This document shows, in pieces, positions 15,432 through 23,938 of a stretch of DNA of 64,000 nt. This DNA comes from Hansschlegelia quercus. Lineage in GTDB: Bacteria > Pseudomonadota > Alphaproteobacteria > Rhizobiales > Methylopilaceae. The notes under the pieces were generated by a model. The model ran no database searches. It saw nothing but the letters and a program-made list of their open reading frames with translations, and had not been told where the DNA came from. The translations under genes and the position numbers were made by a program. The DNA lies in the NCBI RefSeq assembly GCF_004310425.1, contig NZ_SIUB01000003.1, forward strand, positions 1 to 64,000, given 5' to 3'. How positions within the stretch are numbered: position 1 is the stretch's first letter; each line of letters starts with the position of its first letter.

Positions 15432-15833
15432 GTGCTTCCAGGCCTCTTGGTTCTGCTCATCTGTCAACTCGCAGGCGAGGCGTTCGCGCGCACTCCTGAC
15501 CTGCCGCTTCCAGGACCGGTCATCGGCATTGTGCTGCTCGTGGCGGCCTTGTTCGTTCGGAGCCATTTTTTCCGCGGCCGCGGCCGCGGCGATGAGACCG
15601 CCACGCACGACCATCAAGGCGCAGTCGGCGAGGCTGCGGACGGGCTGCTGCGTCATCTCGGTCTGCTGTTCGTGCCCGCGGGCGTCGGGATCGCGCACAG
15701 CTACCAGGCGCTCAACGGTCAACTGATCTCGGTAACTGCCGCATTGATCGGGTCGACGGTCATCACGCTTATCGCGACCGTCACGACCTTCCGGCTGGTA
15801 GCGCGGCGCCTGCCTAGAGACGACGGCCGATGA
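15432..15833 (+). CDS. CidA/LrgA family holin-like membrane protein
   Basis: 133 residues with four predicted membrane segments. LPLPGPVIGIVLLVAALF and HLGLLFVPAGVGI are the two conserved LrgA/CidA motifs. The family controls murein hydrolase release or, in some bacteria, pyruvate/organic acid transport. The start is a GTG. It overlaps the lrgB-type gene by 4 bp, but that partner is broken (frameshift and IS truncation), so this protein probably lacks its partner. Confidence 0.85.
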   Translation: MLPGLLVLLICQLAGEAFARTPDLPLPGPVIGIVLLVAALFVRSHFFRGRGRGDETATHDHQGAVGEAADGLLRHLGLLFVPAGVGIAHSYQALNGQLISVTAALIGSTVITLIATVTTFRLVARRLPRDDGR

Positions 15834-16286
15834 GAACGCCGACCCCGGAGCGCTTCTTCGAGCTTTGGGTCTTCCTCTCCGCGAATCCCTTGCTGTGGCT
15901 CACCGTCACGATCGGCACGTTTCTGGCCGCCCAGGCTCGCGGCGCTCGCGCGCTTCAACCCGCTGATCAATCCGGTGCTGCTCTCGATCGTCGCGATCGT
16001 TATCGTGCTGCAGCTCACGGACACGGATTACAGGACTTATTTCGAAGGCGCCCAATTCGTGCATTTCGCGCTCGGACCGGCCACCGTCGCGCTCGGCGTA
16101 TCGCTCTACCGCAACCGCAATCTCGTGAAGCGCGACGCCCTGCCGATCGTCGCTGCCCTGCTGGTCGGCGCGCCGGTCGCGTGCCGGTCCGTGATCGGTC
16201 TCGCCAGATTGTTTGGCGTCGACGCCGGCGCCATCGCGGCGCTTGCGCTCAAGTCAGTGACCGTCAGCATCGCGCTCGGCATTGTC
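15830..16286 (+). pseudogene. LrgB family protein, frameshifted and truncated
   Basis: Starts as a normal LrgB (FFELWVFLSANPLLWLTVTIGTF). It loses frame near 15935-15950 and continues in another frame (LARFNPLINPVLLSIVAIVIVLQ to DAGAIAALALKSVTVSIALGI). It stops being LrgB at about 16281-16286, where antisense transposase sequence begins. The family needs a further hundred or so residues (including the PKSVT-containing half), so it is certainly non-functional. Confidence 0.85.
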
Positions 16287-16969
16287 GATCAGGTAGTTGG
16301 TGGCGTAGGCGAAGAAGGCGTGGCCCTTGTGCGCGCCAGTCCACTGCGCAGCCGGATCAGACCGCGAGACGAACTTCGGCGTCGTCTCGCTCGCCGCGCC
16401 CCAGGCCGCCTCGTCGAGCGTGTCGAGGTACTCGCGGACGGCACGGCGGGATGCCGCAAGCTCTTCCCAGTCGACCTCGTCCACGCCGTCCGCCGAGCGC
16501 TGCCGGTTGGCGTCGGCCCGGATCAGGCTGGCGTCGACCGCGAAGCCGTCGTCGCCGACGAGGCCCTCCGTCATGCAGCGCCGGACGACGGTCTCGAACA
16601 GCTTGCGCAGCAGGTCGCTGTCGCGGAAGCGGCCGTGGCGGTTTTTGAGAAGGTCGAGTGGTGCGGCACGTCGCCGTCGAGGGCGAGCCGGCAGAACCAG
16701 CGGTAGGCGAGGTTCAGGTGAACCTCCTCGCAAAGCCGCCGCTCCGAGCGGACGCCGAAGCAGTAGCCGACGAGCAGCATCCGGATCAGCAACTCCGGAT
16801 CGATCGAGGGTCGCCCCGTCGAGCTGTAGAACGGAGCGAGCTCTCGCCGCACCTCCGACAGGTCGACGAACCGGTCGATCGCCCTCAGCAGATGGTCCTC
16901 CGGCACATGCCGCTCGAGCGAGAACTCGTAGAACAAGGCCGCCTGGTCGACCTGCCGCTCGCCCATCAT
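16282..16969 (-). pseudogene. Transposase, IS1182-like (DUF772 N-terminal), frameshifted and truncated
   Basis: The N-terminal half reads MMGERQVDQAALFYEFSLE through RPSIDPELLIRMLLVGYCFG and HLNLAYRWFCRLALDGDVP, a common rhizobial-type transposase. At about 16640-16650 the frame breaks at a run of five A; the downstream frame (LKNRHGRFRDSDLL, VDASLIRADANRQRSADG) restores the family sequence. It ends at TNYLID where lrgB begins. A missing A in the run is the simplest cause. Nonfunctional. Confidence 0.8.
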
Positions 16970-17050
16970 CGCCGATGCCCTCCACCCGCATGACGGAGTG
17001 AATCAGCGACGGCGCCTCGCTTCAACGACGGAGTTTTTCAACACAATCGG
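16282..17050. mobile_element. IS remnant (IS1182-like transposase) truncating lrgB
   Basis: Contains a minus-strand transposase whose 3' part is missing at the lrgB junction (about 16282). The outer end is probably the GGAGTTTTTCAACACAATCG stretch at 17030-17049. The matching inverted repeat at the other end is absent, so the element cannot move. The rest of lrgB is not found on the far side, implying a deletion after insertion. Confidence 0.7.
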
Positions 17051-17128
17051 CGCAGAGCGGCCGCGTCTTCGTTCGGATATGCAGCTAGGTACTTTGCTCA
17101 ATCCGCGCTTGAACGAAAACGAAGTTGT

Positions 17129-17728
17129 TCAAGCGCCAAGAGCCTGGTCCGTCGGCCATCCCGCGAGAGCAAGGTCCACGATCGCGAGGAGCTGCTCGCG
17201 GGTCGCTCCGGCTTTTGCCTGGATGGCCATCCCTTGCGAGACCGCCATGACAAACCGCGCCAGCGCGGCGGGATCGGCGTCGGCTTGAAGGTCGCCTTCT
17301 TCGCGCGCCCGGATGAACCGCTCGGCGAGCCTCTGCTCTGCGCCGCCACGGCGGCGTACTAGCTTAGCCCGAATCGCTTCGCTTTCGTCCGAACCCGCCA
17401 ACGCGCCGTTGATCCCAAAACAGCCCTGCGGCGTGCAGGCCCCGGTTTGAACCCCCGCTGAGCCCTCGAGGAACCTCCGCACAACGAAAGCCGAGCGGGG
17501 CTCAAGGAGCGCTTCATGGAAGAACCCCATGAACAGCTCGTCGTAGCGGTCGAGCGCCTTGAGGAACATTTCCTCCTTGTTGCCGAAAGCAGCATAAAGC
17601 CCGGGTCGCGCCACGCCGGTCGCAGCGGTGAGATCCGCATAGGAAGCGCCCTCGAAGCCTTTCGCCCAGAACACTGCGAGCGCGGCGTCGATCGCTTTGT
17701 CGAGGTCGAATTCGCGGTGGCGTCCCAT
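17129..17728 (-). CDS. TetR/AcrR family transcriptional regulator
   Basis: 199 residues with the HTH at about 9-55 (AIDAALAVFWAKGFEGASYADLTAATGV, then RPGLYAAFGNKEEMFLKALDRY). The C-terminal domain has C-TPQGCFGING, typical of the TetR_C branch that represses short-chain dehydrogenases or responds to electrophiles. It is divergent from an SDR gene, with two palindromic sites between them (17787-17813), so repression of both is likely. Confidence 0.9.
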   Translation of the reverse strand: MGRHREFDLDKAIDAALAVFWAKGFEGASYADLTAATGVARPGLYAAFGNKEEMFLKALDRYDELFMGFFHEALLEPRSAFVVRRFLEGSAGVQTGACTPQGCFGINGALAGSDESEAIRAKLVRRRGGAEQRLAERFIRAREEGDLQADADPAALARFVMAVSQGMAIQAKAGATREQLLAIVDLALAGWPTDQALGA

Positions 17729-17786
17729 CGGCTCTGCTTTCGATAACGCCCGTTTTCATATCCTTGACAGCCCACCACGCAAACAG

Positions 17787-17813
17787 TACCGATTGGTATT
17801 ATAACGATCGGTA
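17787..17813. promoter_or_regulatory. Double TetR-type operator between tetR and SDR genes
   Basis: TACCGATTGGTA (17787-17798) and TAACGATCGGTA (17802-17813) are two near-palindromes of the form TACCGATCGGTA, 15 bp apart centre to centre. A TATAAT on the minus strand (17802-17797) lies between them, and TTGACA (17764-17769) lies 17 bp before the first on the plus strand. A dimeric repressor bound here would block both promoters. Confidence 0.6.
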
Positions 17814-17868
17814 TTAAATTACGTCTGTCGGCCGCTTCTCCTGATCCGACGATGCAAAGGAAAACCCC

Positions 17869-18612
17869 ATGTCGAACTCCCTCGAAGGCAAGATCGCGGT
17901 CGTGACCGGCGGCAGCACCGGCATCGGCCTCGGCATTGCCAAGCGCTTCGTATCGGAAGGCGCCACGGTGGTCATCACTGGCCGCCGCCAAGCCGAACTC
18001 GATGTAGCGGTCGCTGAGATCGGTCCCAAGGCTTTGGCGATCCGCGCGGATGTCTCCGTTCTCAGTGACCTCGACGCGCTCTATCAGGAGGTAGGACGCA
18101 AGCACGGCCGCATCGATGTGCTGGTCGCAAATGCCGGCGGCGGAAGCCTCGCGAAGCTCGGCGAGATCACCGAGGAGCATTTCGATCAGACCTTTGCGAT
18201 CAACGTGAAAGGCGTCTTGTTCACGGTCCAGAAGGCGCTGCCGCTGATGGAAAAAGGCGGCTCCATCATCGTTACGGGCTCCACGACCTCGGTCATGGGC
18301 ACCGAGGCGTTCAGCGTCTACAGCGGGACGAAGGCGGCGATCCGGAACTTCGTGCGAAGCTGGATCCTCGACCTCAAAGGCCGCAACATACGCGTCAACG
18401 TGCTCAGCCCCGGACCGATCGATACCCCGGCTTTGCGCGGGGTTGCGAACCAAGCGGAGGGGCTGCTCGATTATCTCACCTCGCAGGTCCCGCTCGGACG
18501 CATCGGCGACCCCGACGAGACTGGCAAGGTGGCCGTCTTCCTCGCCTCTGACGCTTCGAGCTTCGTGAACGGCGCCGAGCTCTTCGTCGATGGGGGCCTT
18601 GCACAAGTCTGA
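17869..18612 (+). CDS. SDR family NAD(P)-dependent oxidoreductase
   Basis: 247 residues of the classical short-chain dehydrogenase type: cofactor motif TGGSTGIGLGIA (about 13-24), NAG at 83-85 in VANAGGGS, and catalytic S, Y and K in TGSTTSVMGTEAFSVYSGTKAA. The C-terminal RIGDPDETGKVAVFLASDAS segment is standard. Substrate unknown. It is under probable control of the divergent TetR, so it may act on a reactive carbonyl or quinone. AAAGGA precedes the ATG. Confidence 0.92.
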   Translation: MSNSLEGKIAVVTGGSTGIGLGIAKRFVSEGATVVITGRRQAELDVAVAEIGPKALAIRADVSVLSDLDALYQEVGRKHGRIDVLVANAGGGSLAKLGEITEEHFDQTFAINVKGVLFTVQKALPLMEKGGSIIVTGSTTSVMGTEAFSVYSGTKAAIRNFVRSWILDLKGRNIRVNVLSPGPIDTPALRGVANQAEGLLDYLTSQVPLGRIGDPDETGKVAVFLASDASSFVNGAELFVDGGLAQV

Positions 18613-18893
18613 GCGGCGCTTGCTTCCGCTTTGGCCCACCTGAGGGCCAGCGCGAGCTCCGAAGCATGTGAGGTTCTGCTCCTAAGCAAGGACTTGGACT
18701 GGGTGGTATGTCCGCTTGCCGGCGGAGTTTGATGTCAGCTCCTGGCGCGGGTCGGCGATCGGCTTGGGACTGAGGATGACCCTTAGCTGACTTTCCACAT
18801 GTCCGCTGTCTAGCGCGACTGGAAAAATGTCACGCCTGACGTTCGCAGTCGGCGAATGCGCTCCGCCAGCCTCGCACTCATGAGAGGCGAGGC

Positions 18894-19796
18894 TTACGCC
18901 GAAGCAGCTTGCGCATAATCCATCCTCTTGAGGTCAGAGATCAGATCCGGTCCGGTCGGCCGCCACCCAAGCCATCCACGCGTCTTCGCGCTTGAGGCCG
19001 GCATGTCCAGTCCGGCGAACATCGCGAACCATCCGAAATGACTTGGCGCCTCCTCGGCCGAGAGCGAGATGACAGGCATGTTGAGGCCGGCGCCCACCAC
19101 CTCCGCGATCTCGCGGGTCTCCACGCCCTCCTCGTCGACAGCGTGATACCGCGCGCCCGGTCGCATTTTCTCGAGCGCGAGCACGTAGAGCTTCGCGACA
19201 TCGAGCACGTGGGCGGCCGGCCACCGGTTGCGGCCATCGCCGATATAGGCGACGACCCCCTTTTCCCGCGAGAGCTCCACAAACGGCGTGATCAGACCCT
19301 GCTTCACTGGATCGTGAACCTGTGGAAGCCGCACCACGGAGACATTCACTCCCGCCTCAAGCAGCGCCTCGCCCGCCAACTCGGACGCGACGCGTGGGTT
19401 CGGGTGGTCTCGGTTGAAGATGTCCTCGGTCGCCGGTTGACCCGGCTTGGCGCTGCCCATGCCGGTTCCGGACGTGATGATCAAAGGCCGGTCGGAGTGC
19501 TTGAACTCCGAACCCAGCACATCGATGACGCGCCGGTCTTTGTCGCAATTTGCCGCGAAGTTCGTGAAATCATGGTCGAAGGCTGTGTGGATCACCGCGT
19601 CCGCCTGCGCCGCTCCGGCACGCAGGCTTTCGGGATCCTCCAACATGCCGCGATAGACTTCCGCTCCAGCCGCCGCAAGCGACCGCTCTCCGCTCTCCGA
19701 TCGCGTCAGGCCGAGAACCTGGTGCCCGGCGTCAAGCAGTTCAGGAATGATGCGCGATCCGATAAAGCCGGTCGCGCCTGTCAGAAAGACTCGCAT
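18894..19796 (-). CDS. NAD-dependent epimerase/dehydratase-like SDR
   Basis: 300 residues of the extended/atypical SDR type. The cofactor motif is TGATGFIGSRI (7-17). DAVIHTAFDHDF and TSGTGMG mark the middle, but the classical YxxxK is not evident, as in many atypical members. The C-terminal WPAAHVLDVAKLYVLALEK is a family landmark. Its substrate is unknown. It is divergent from an XRE-type regulator 98 bp away, which probably controls it. Confidence 0.88.
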   Translation of the reverse strand: MRVFLTGATGFIGSRIIPELLDAGHQVLGLTRSESGERSLAAAGAEVYRGMLEDPESLRAGAAQADAVIHTAFDHDFTNFAANCDKDRRVIDVLGSEFKHSDRPLIITSGTGMGSAKPGQPATEDIFNRDHPNPRVASELAGEALLEAGVNVSVVRLPQVHDPVKQGLITPFVELSREKGVVAYIGDGRNRWPAAHVLDVAKLYVLALEKMRPGARYHAVDEEGVETREIAEVVGAGLNMPVISLSAEEAPSHFGWFAMFAGLDMPASSAKTRGWLGWRPTGPDLISDLKRMDYAQAASA

Positions 19797-19894
19797 GGAA
19801 TACGTCCCGTTATTGTCCGGGGCAGAAGATCGGTCTACAACCTTTCATGTAAAAGTAGTGATCTTATCCTAGTATAATAACCAACAGGATCGCC

Positions 19895-20755
19895 ATGTCG
19901 GGCGACGTCGCCAATGCGCTTGGGAGTTTCCTGCGCGACCGCCGGATCAAGCTCGACCCCGCCGCTTTCGGCTTCACGGCTGGACGTCGCCGCACGCCCG
20001 GCCTGCGCCGTGAAGAGGTGGCGGCGCGCTCGAACATCAGCCCGACCTGGTACACGTGGCTGGAACAGGGCCGAGGAGGAGCCCCCTCCGCCGATGTGCT
20101 CAATCGCATCGCCACCGGACTGATGCTGACCGAGCCTGAGCGTGAGCACCTTTTCATCCTCGGTCTTGGGCGTCCGCCCGAGGCTCGTTATCGGCACGCG
20201 GATGCGGTGACGCCACGACTGCAACGCGTGCTTGACGCCCTGCCGAACAGTCCCGCCATCGTCAAGACGGCGACTTGGGACGTCATCGCCTGGAACCAGG
20301 CGGCGGCGACTGTTTTGACCGACTATTCCACGTTGCCCCGCGAGCAGCGCAACGTTCTGCGCATCATGTTCTCCAATGCGCGCGTGCGGGCGGCGCAGGA
20401 GGATTGGAGAAGCGTCGCCCGCTTCGTGGTGGCCTCGTTCAGGGCGGATGCCGCACGAGCCGGCGCCGGCGCCGAGATCGCGCAACTCGTCAAGGAGCTT
20501 TCCCGAACCAGCCCGGAGTTCCATGCGCTCTGGCAGGAGAATGACGTCGCTGTCGAAGGTGATGGCATGAAACGCCTTCGACATCCGGAGCTCGGTTTGA
20601 TCGAGCTCGAGTTCTCGAGTTTCGCCGTCGACGGTCGTCCTGATCTTGCGATGATCGTCTACAATCCATCCACGATGGAGACAGCGGAGCAGATACGGTC
20701 GTTCATCGCCTCGCGCGCAGGTCTGCCTAGACCTGATCTGCCTAAGTTGGATTGA
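19895..20755 (+). CDS. HTH transcriptional regulator with MmyB-like ligand domain
   Basis: 286 residues. An N-terminal XRE HTH (TPGLRREEVAARSNISPTWYTWLEQGR, about 33-60) is followed by a PAS-like MmyB ligand-binding domain (LDALPNSPAIVKTATWDVIAWNQAA, then the conserved HPELGLIELEF). This family binds fatty acids or other hydrophobic ligands and usually controls a neighbouring oxidoreductase. A TATAAT at 19873-19878 lies just ahead of the ATG. It is divergent from the epimerase-like gene. Confidence 0.9.
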   Translation: MSGDVANALGSFLRDRRIKLDPAAFGFTAGRRRTPGLRREEVAARSNISPTWYTWLEQGRGGAPSADVLNRIATGLMLTEPEREHLFILGLGRPPEARYRHADAVTPRLQRVLDALPNSPAIVKTATWDVIAWNQAAATVLTDYSTLPREQRNVLRIMFSNARVRAAQEDWRSVARFVVASFRADAARAGAGAEIAQLVKELSRTSPEFHALWQENDVAVEGDGMKRLRHPELGLIELEFSSFAVDGRPDLAMIVYNPSTMETAEQIRSFIASRAGLPRPDLPKLD

Positions 20756-20766
20756 AGAATGCCAAG

Positions 20767-20792
20767 CTCCGCTTGTGGCGCGAAGCGGCGGA
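20767..20792 (+). repeat. Copy of dispersed intergenic repeat
   Basis: CTCCGCTTGTGGCGCGAAGC plus GGCGGA, matching the longest copies at 23557-23586 and 52405-52434 with few changes. Begins a few bases after the MmyB-type regulator. Confidence 0.55.
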
Positions 20793-20854
20793 TGGGCTTG
20801 GTCCCATCTATACGTGTGGCCAAATTCGTCGCGATCGCTGCTATAGATGCGCGA

Positions 20855-21121
20855 ATGCCGAAGATGCCCAGCAAAGCAGAGCTAATCGTGACAGAGCGAT
20901 TTGAACGGCATCGGCAACCTTGGACAAATGAGGAACCGGAGAAGCTCAAGTTGTTCGCTAACAAGGGCGTGGCACTTAGCGCAATTTCGAAAGCGATGAG
21001 CCGCAGCGAAGAATCCATCAAAGACCGCGCGAACTCGATGGCATCGGTATCGCCAAGCTCCGTTAGCCGTGCCCACGGCACGGCCGGGGGCGCAACGGCG
21101 ATGCCCGCTGTTGGACGATGA
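20855..21121 (+). CDS. Small Myb/SANT-like DNA-binding protein (uncertain)
   Basis: 88 residues from the ATG at 20855; upstream ATGs in frame exist but run into the repeat. The stretch RQPWTNEEPEKLKLF, then GVALSAISKAMSRSEESIKDR, fits the W-T-x-x-E...L..F...G.....I....R....IK.R spacing of Myb-like HTH domains. Such small proteins are common and uncharacterised in alphaproteobacteria. The C-terminal 25 residues look non-conserved. It is bracketed by two copies of the dispersed repeat (20767 and 21126), which suggests insertion as a unit. Function unknown. Confidence 0.5.
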   Translation: MPKMPSKAELIVTERFERHRQPWTNEEPEKLKLFANKGVALSAISKAMSRSEESIKDRANSMASVSPSSVSRAHGTAGGATAMPAVGR

Positions 21122-21125
21122 TGCA

Positions 21126-21143
21126 ACTGCGCTTATGGCGCAT
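21126..21143 (+). repeat. Degenerate copy of dispersed intergenic repeat
   Basis: ACTGCGCTTATGGCGCAT keeps the GCTTxTGGCGC core. It lies immediately after the small Myb-like gene. Confidence 0.4.
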
Positions 21144-21172
21144 CCCGCTCTCAACTGAGCGCGGCGAATGGG

Positions 21173-22108
21173 TTAGTCAGGCTGGCCGAGCGCCCGATAA
21201 ATCTCAGCAAGATACGAGCTCATCGGAAGACCGAGTTCCGCCCCGGTGGGCAGTGGCTTCAAGAACCAGCGCTCGTAAGAGGAGCTGAGGATGCTGTCGC
21301 GAGCCATTCGGGCGAAACTCTGCCCGACCAGTTCGGCGAGATCGGGATCGTCCTTCCGAAACATGATGGCGTAGGGCTCAAATGAGAGGTAGTCGCCCTC
21401 GATCGTGAAGCTATCGCCATCAGGACGGGACGCCTTGAGGCCGTAGAGTAGGATGTCGTCGGACGCGGCCGCGTCGGCCTTTCCGGACGCGAGCGCCTCG
21501 ACGGCGGCTTCGGCGGAGGCGACCTCTTGAACCTCGATCGGCGGCGAGACTTTCACGGCCAGCCGCCGGACCACCTCGGCATTCGTCGTGCCCGCGCCGA
21601 CCGCAAGCTTTCGGCCCGCCAGATCACGATAGGACGACACGCCGTTTCCGTCCCTCCCCATGATTTTCGTGCCGGCCAGAAAGAATACGGGCGAAAAGGC
21701 CACGCTCTTGCGGCGCTCGTCGGTTGCCGTCGTTGAGCCGCATTCGAGATCGACCTCGCCCGCGGTGACCTTTGGCAGACGCGCCTCGGCCGAGAGCGGA
21801 ACAAAGACGAGCCGGATGCCGGTCTGCCAGACGGCGGCATCCGGCTCGAGCAGATCGCGATGAAGGCGGGCTGCAATGTCGGAGGCGATCCCGCGGCAGA
21901 TCTCTACCGAAAAGCCTACCGGCTGCCCGCCCCTGTTTAGGAATGAGAACGGGACCGCTCCTGTCCTATAACCAATGAGGATCGTGCCGCGGTCCCGAAC
22001 CTTCTTCAGTGTTCCCGATAACAGCCCTTCCGTCTCCTGCGCCCGGACAGCGCCGGCCATCGCCAGCCCGGCCGCTAATGCGAGGAAGAAAGCGCTGCGT
22101 CGGGTCAT
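21173..22108 (-). CDS. Amino-acid-type ABC transporter substrate-binding protein (GltI-like)
   Basis: 311 residues with a signal peptide (FFLALAAGLAMAGAVRAQ). GTILIGYRTGAVPFSFLN, QPVGFSVEICRGIA and VDLECGSTTATDERRKSVAFSPVFF are the SBP_bac_3 landmarks of glutamate/aspartate-binding proteins. No ABC permease or ATPase gene is adjacent. Instead it overlaps by 4 bp a secondary Na+/H+-dicarboxylate/amino acid symporter gene, so it may feed or sense the same substrate. Acidic amino acids are the likely ligand. Confidence 0.88.
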   Translation of the reverse strand: MTRRSAFFLALAAGLAMAGAVRAQETEGLLSGTLKKVRDRGTILIGYRTGAVPFSFLNRGGQPVGFSVEICRGIASDIAARLHRDLLEPDAAVWQTGIRLVFVPLSAEARLPKVTAGEVDLECGSTTATDERRKSVAFSPVFFLAGTKIMGRDGNGVSSYRDLAGRKLAVGAGTTNAEVVRRLAVKVSPPIEVQEVASAEAAVEALASGKADAAASDDILLYGLKASRPDGDSFTIEGDYLSFEPYAIMFRKDDPDLAELVGQSFARMARDSILSSSYERWFLKPLPTGAELGLPMSSYLAEIYRALGQPD

Positions 22109-23376
22109 GCCGGCTGTATCTCCATCTCCTCGACATATTCCCGCGCCTCGGAATCAGAGACGAGCTGCCCTTCCCACTTGGCCACGACCGCCGTTGCAAG
22201 CGAGTTGCCGATGACGTTCGTAGCCGATCGGCCCATGTCTAGAAACGTGTCGATGCCGAGGATCAAGAGAAGTCCCTCCTCGGGCAGGCTGAACTGGCTG
22301 AGCGTCGCCGCAATGACGACGAGCGAGGCCCGTGGCACGCCGGCGACGCCCTTGGACGTGAGCATTAGGGTCAGAAGCATCGCGATCTGTGTGCCGAGCC
22401 CGAGCGGGATGTCATAAGCCTGCGCGATGAACACGCTCGCGAAGGTGCAGTACATCATCGTACCGTCGAGATTGAACGAGTAGCCGAGCGGCAGAACGAA
22501 GGACGAGATGCGCGAGTTGATCGGGAATTTTGCCAACTGCTCGAGCATCTTCGGGTAGGCGGCCTCGGAACTCGCGGTCGAGAAGGCGAGCAGGAACGGC
22601 TCCTGCACGAGCCTGACGAGCCGCATGACGGCCGGCCCGAGGATGAGAAACCCGACGGCGACGAGGACGCCCCAAAGACAGATCAGGCCCACATAGAACT
22701 CGCCCATAAACTTGGCGTAGTTCACCAGAATGCTGAGGCCGTTCGTCGCGATGGTTGCGGCCATCGCGCAGAACACTGCGAGAGGCGCCAACTTCATCAC
22801 ATAGCCCGTGACCCTGAGGATGATGTGGGACAACTGCTCGATGCCGCCGAGCACGATCTTGGCTCGTTCTCCCATGGCCGCGCACGCCACGCCGAAAAAA
22901 ATCGAAAAGACGACAATCTGCAGGATCTCGTTCTCAACCATCGGCCGTATGGCAGAATCCGGGAAAACGTGTTTGATGAAGCCGTCAAGAGACATTGCAT
23001 TGGCGTTGATGCCCGAACTGACGCCGCTCACCACCTTGTGGATGCCCTCACCGGGCTGGAATAGGTTCACCAGGACCATCCCGAGCGTCAGCGATACGAG
23101 CGAGGCGCACACGAACCACAGCATCGCTTTCGCGCCGACCCGCCCAACAGCGCCGAGATCGGACATGTGACCGATGCCGACAACCAAGGTCGAGAAGACA
23201 AGAGGCGCGATGATCATCTTGATCAGACGTAAGAAGATCATGCTGCCGAACGAGATGTAGGTCGAGAAGACCTTCTGCGTGGCCGGATCGGAGAACTGGG
23301 CGTGGATCAAGCCGCCGACCACTATTCCCAGGAGCATTGCGATCAGGATGTAGGTTGTCATCCGGCTCGAACGCAT
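22105..23376 (-). CDS. Dicarboxylate/amino acid:cation symporter (DAACS family)
   Basis: 423 residues from the ATG at 23376, which sits 6 bp after a GGGAG. In-frame starts exist up to 23403. SFVLPLGYSFNLDGTMMY and LTSKGVAGVPRASLVVIAATL are the hairpin and TM motifs of DctA/GltP. It imports C4-dicarboxylates or glutamate/aspartate with cations across the inner membrane. It is the upstream gene of a two-gene run with a GltI-like binding protein, an unusual pairing. Confidence 0.93.
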   Translation of the reverse strand: MRSSRMTTYILIAMLLGIVVGGLIHAQFSDPATQKVFSTYISFGSMIFLRLIKMIIAPLVFSTLVVGIGHMSDLGAVGRVGAKAMLWFVCASLVSLTLGMVLVNLFQPGEGIHKVVSGVSSGINANAMSLDGFIKHVFPDSAIRPMVENEILQIVVFSIFFGVACAAMGERAKIVLGGIEQLSHIILRVTGYVMKLAPLAVFCAMAATIATNGLSILVNYAKFMGEFYVGLICLWGVLVAVGFLILGPAVMRLVRLVQEPFLLAFSTASSEAAYPKMLEQLAKFPINSRISSFVLPLGYSFNLDGTMMYCTFASVFIAQAYDIPLGLGTQIAMLLTLMLTSKGVAGVPRASLVVIAATLSQFSLPEEGLLLILGIDTFLDMGRSATNVIGNSLATAVVAKWEGQLVSDSEAREYVEEMEIQPA

Positions 23377-23938
23377 CGCCATCTCCCGCTCTCGCCGGCT
23401 CACCAGCTCAGCAATGTGACAGCAGTGTGGCAGCTTAACTTCTCGGACGAAAGGGGGTCGGGCTCGTGCGCGTACGGGGACCCATTAAGGGCTAGTTGCG
23501 CCGTCGGCGAATTCGTCCTGAAGAGGGGGAAGGTCTGCTTGTGGGTAGCGTGCGAACTTCCGCTACTGGCGCACAGCGGCGGTGAGCCAACTTTAGCAGC
23601 TGACCCAAAGCAGACCTCTGCCACATCTGCTTTCTGGATGCTGTCGTGTCCCTTGCCAAGCCCAGCGGGATCGTTCGCCCTCGTGTGTTGTTGAAGACCT
23701 CGTGCTTCGCCTTCAGCGTCTCGTCGCCATCGACGCTGATCGCGAGGTAGCCGTAGTGATGAAGTGCGCCGCGGATATGTGCCGCGCCGAGGACGATTCA
23801 GGAGAATTTGCTCGTGAGATCCGCGGTCGCGTCCGCTAACGGCGGCGTGCGCCCGAACGCAACTCTTGCTGGCCACCCTCGAACAGCGGTAGTTGGCCAA
23901 GTCGTCCGCAACCCGCGATACCGGCGAAAGGCTCGAGA
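23377..23938. other. Gene-poor stretch with repeat copy and possible gene relic
   Basis: Contains one of the best copies of the dispersed repeat (23557-23586). On the minus strand, about 23640-23790 can be read as GALHHYGYLAISVDGDETLK and KHEVFNNTRGRTIPLGLARD without a start. It looks protein-like but I cannot name it, so it may be the tail of a deleted gene. Nothing else is evident. Confidence 0.4.
23557..23586 (+). repeat. Copy of dispersed intergenic repeat (long form)
   Basis: CTTCCGCTACTGGCGCACAG followed by CGGCGGTGAG. It matches 52405-52434 over the whole 30 bases with about four changes. Confidence 0.6.
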
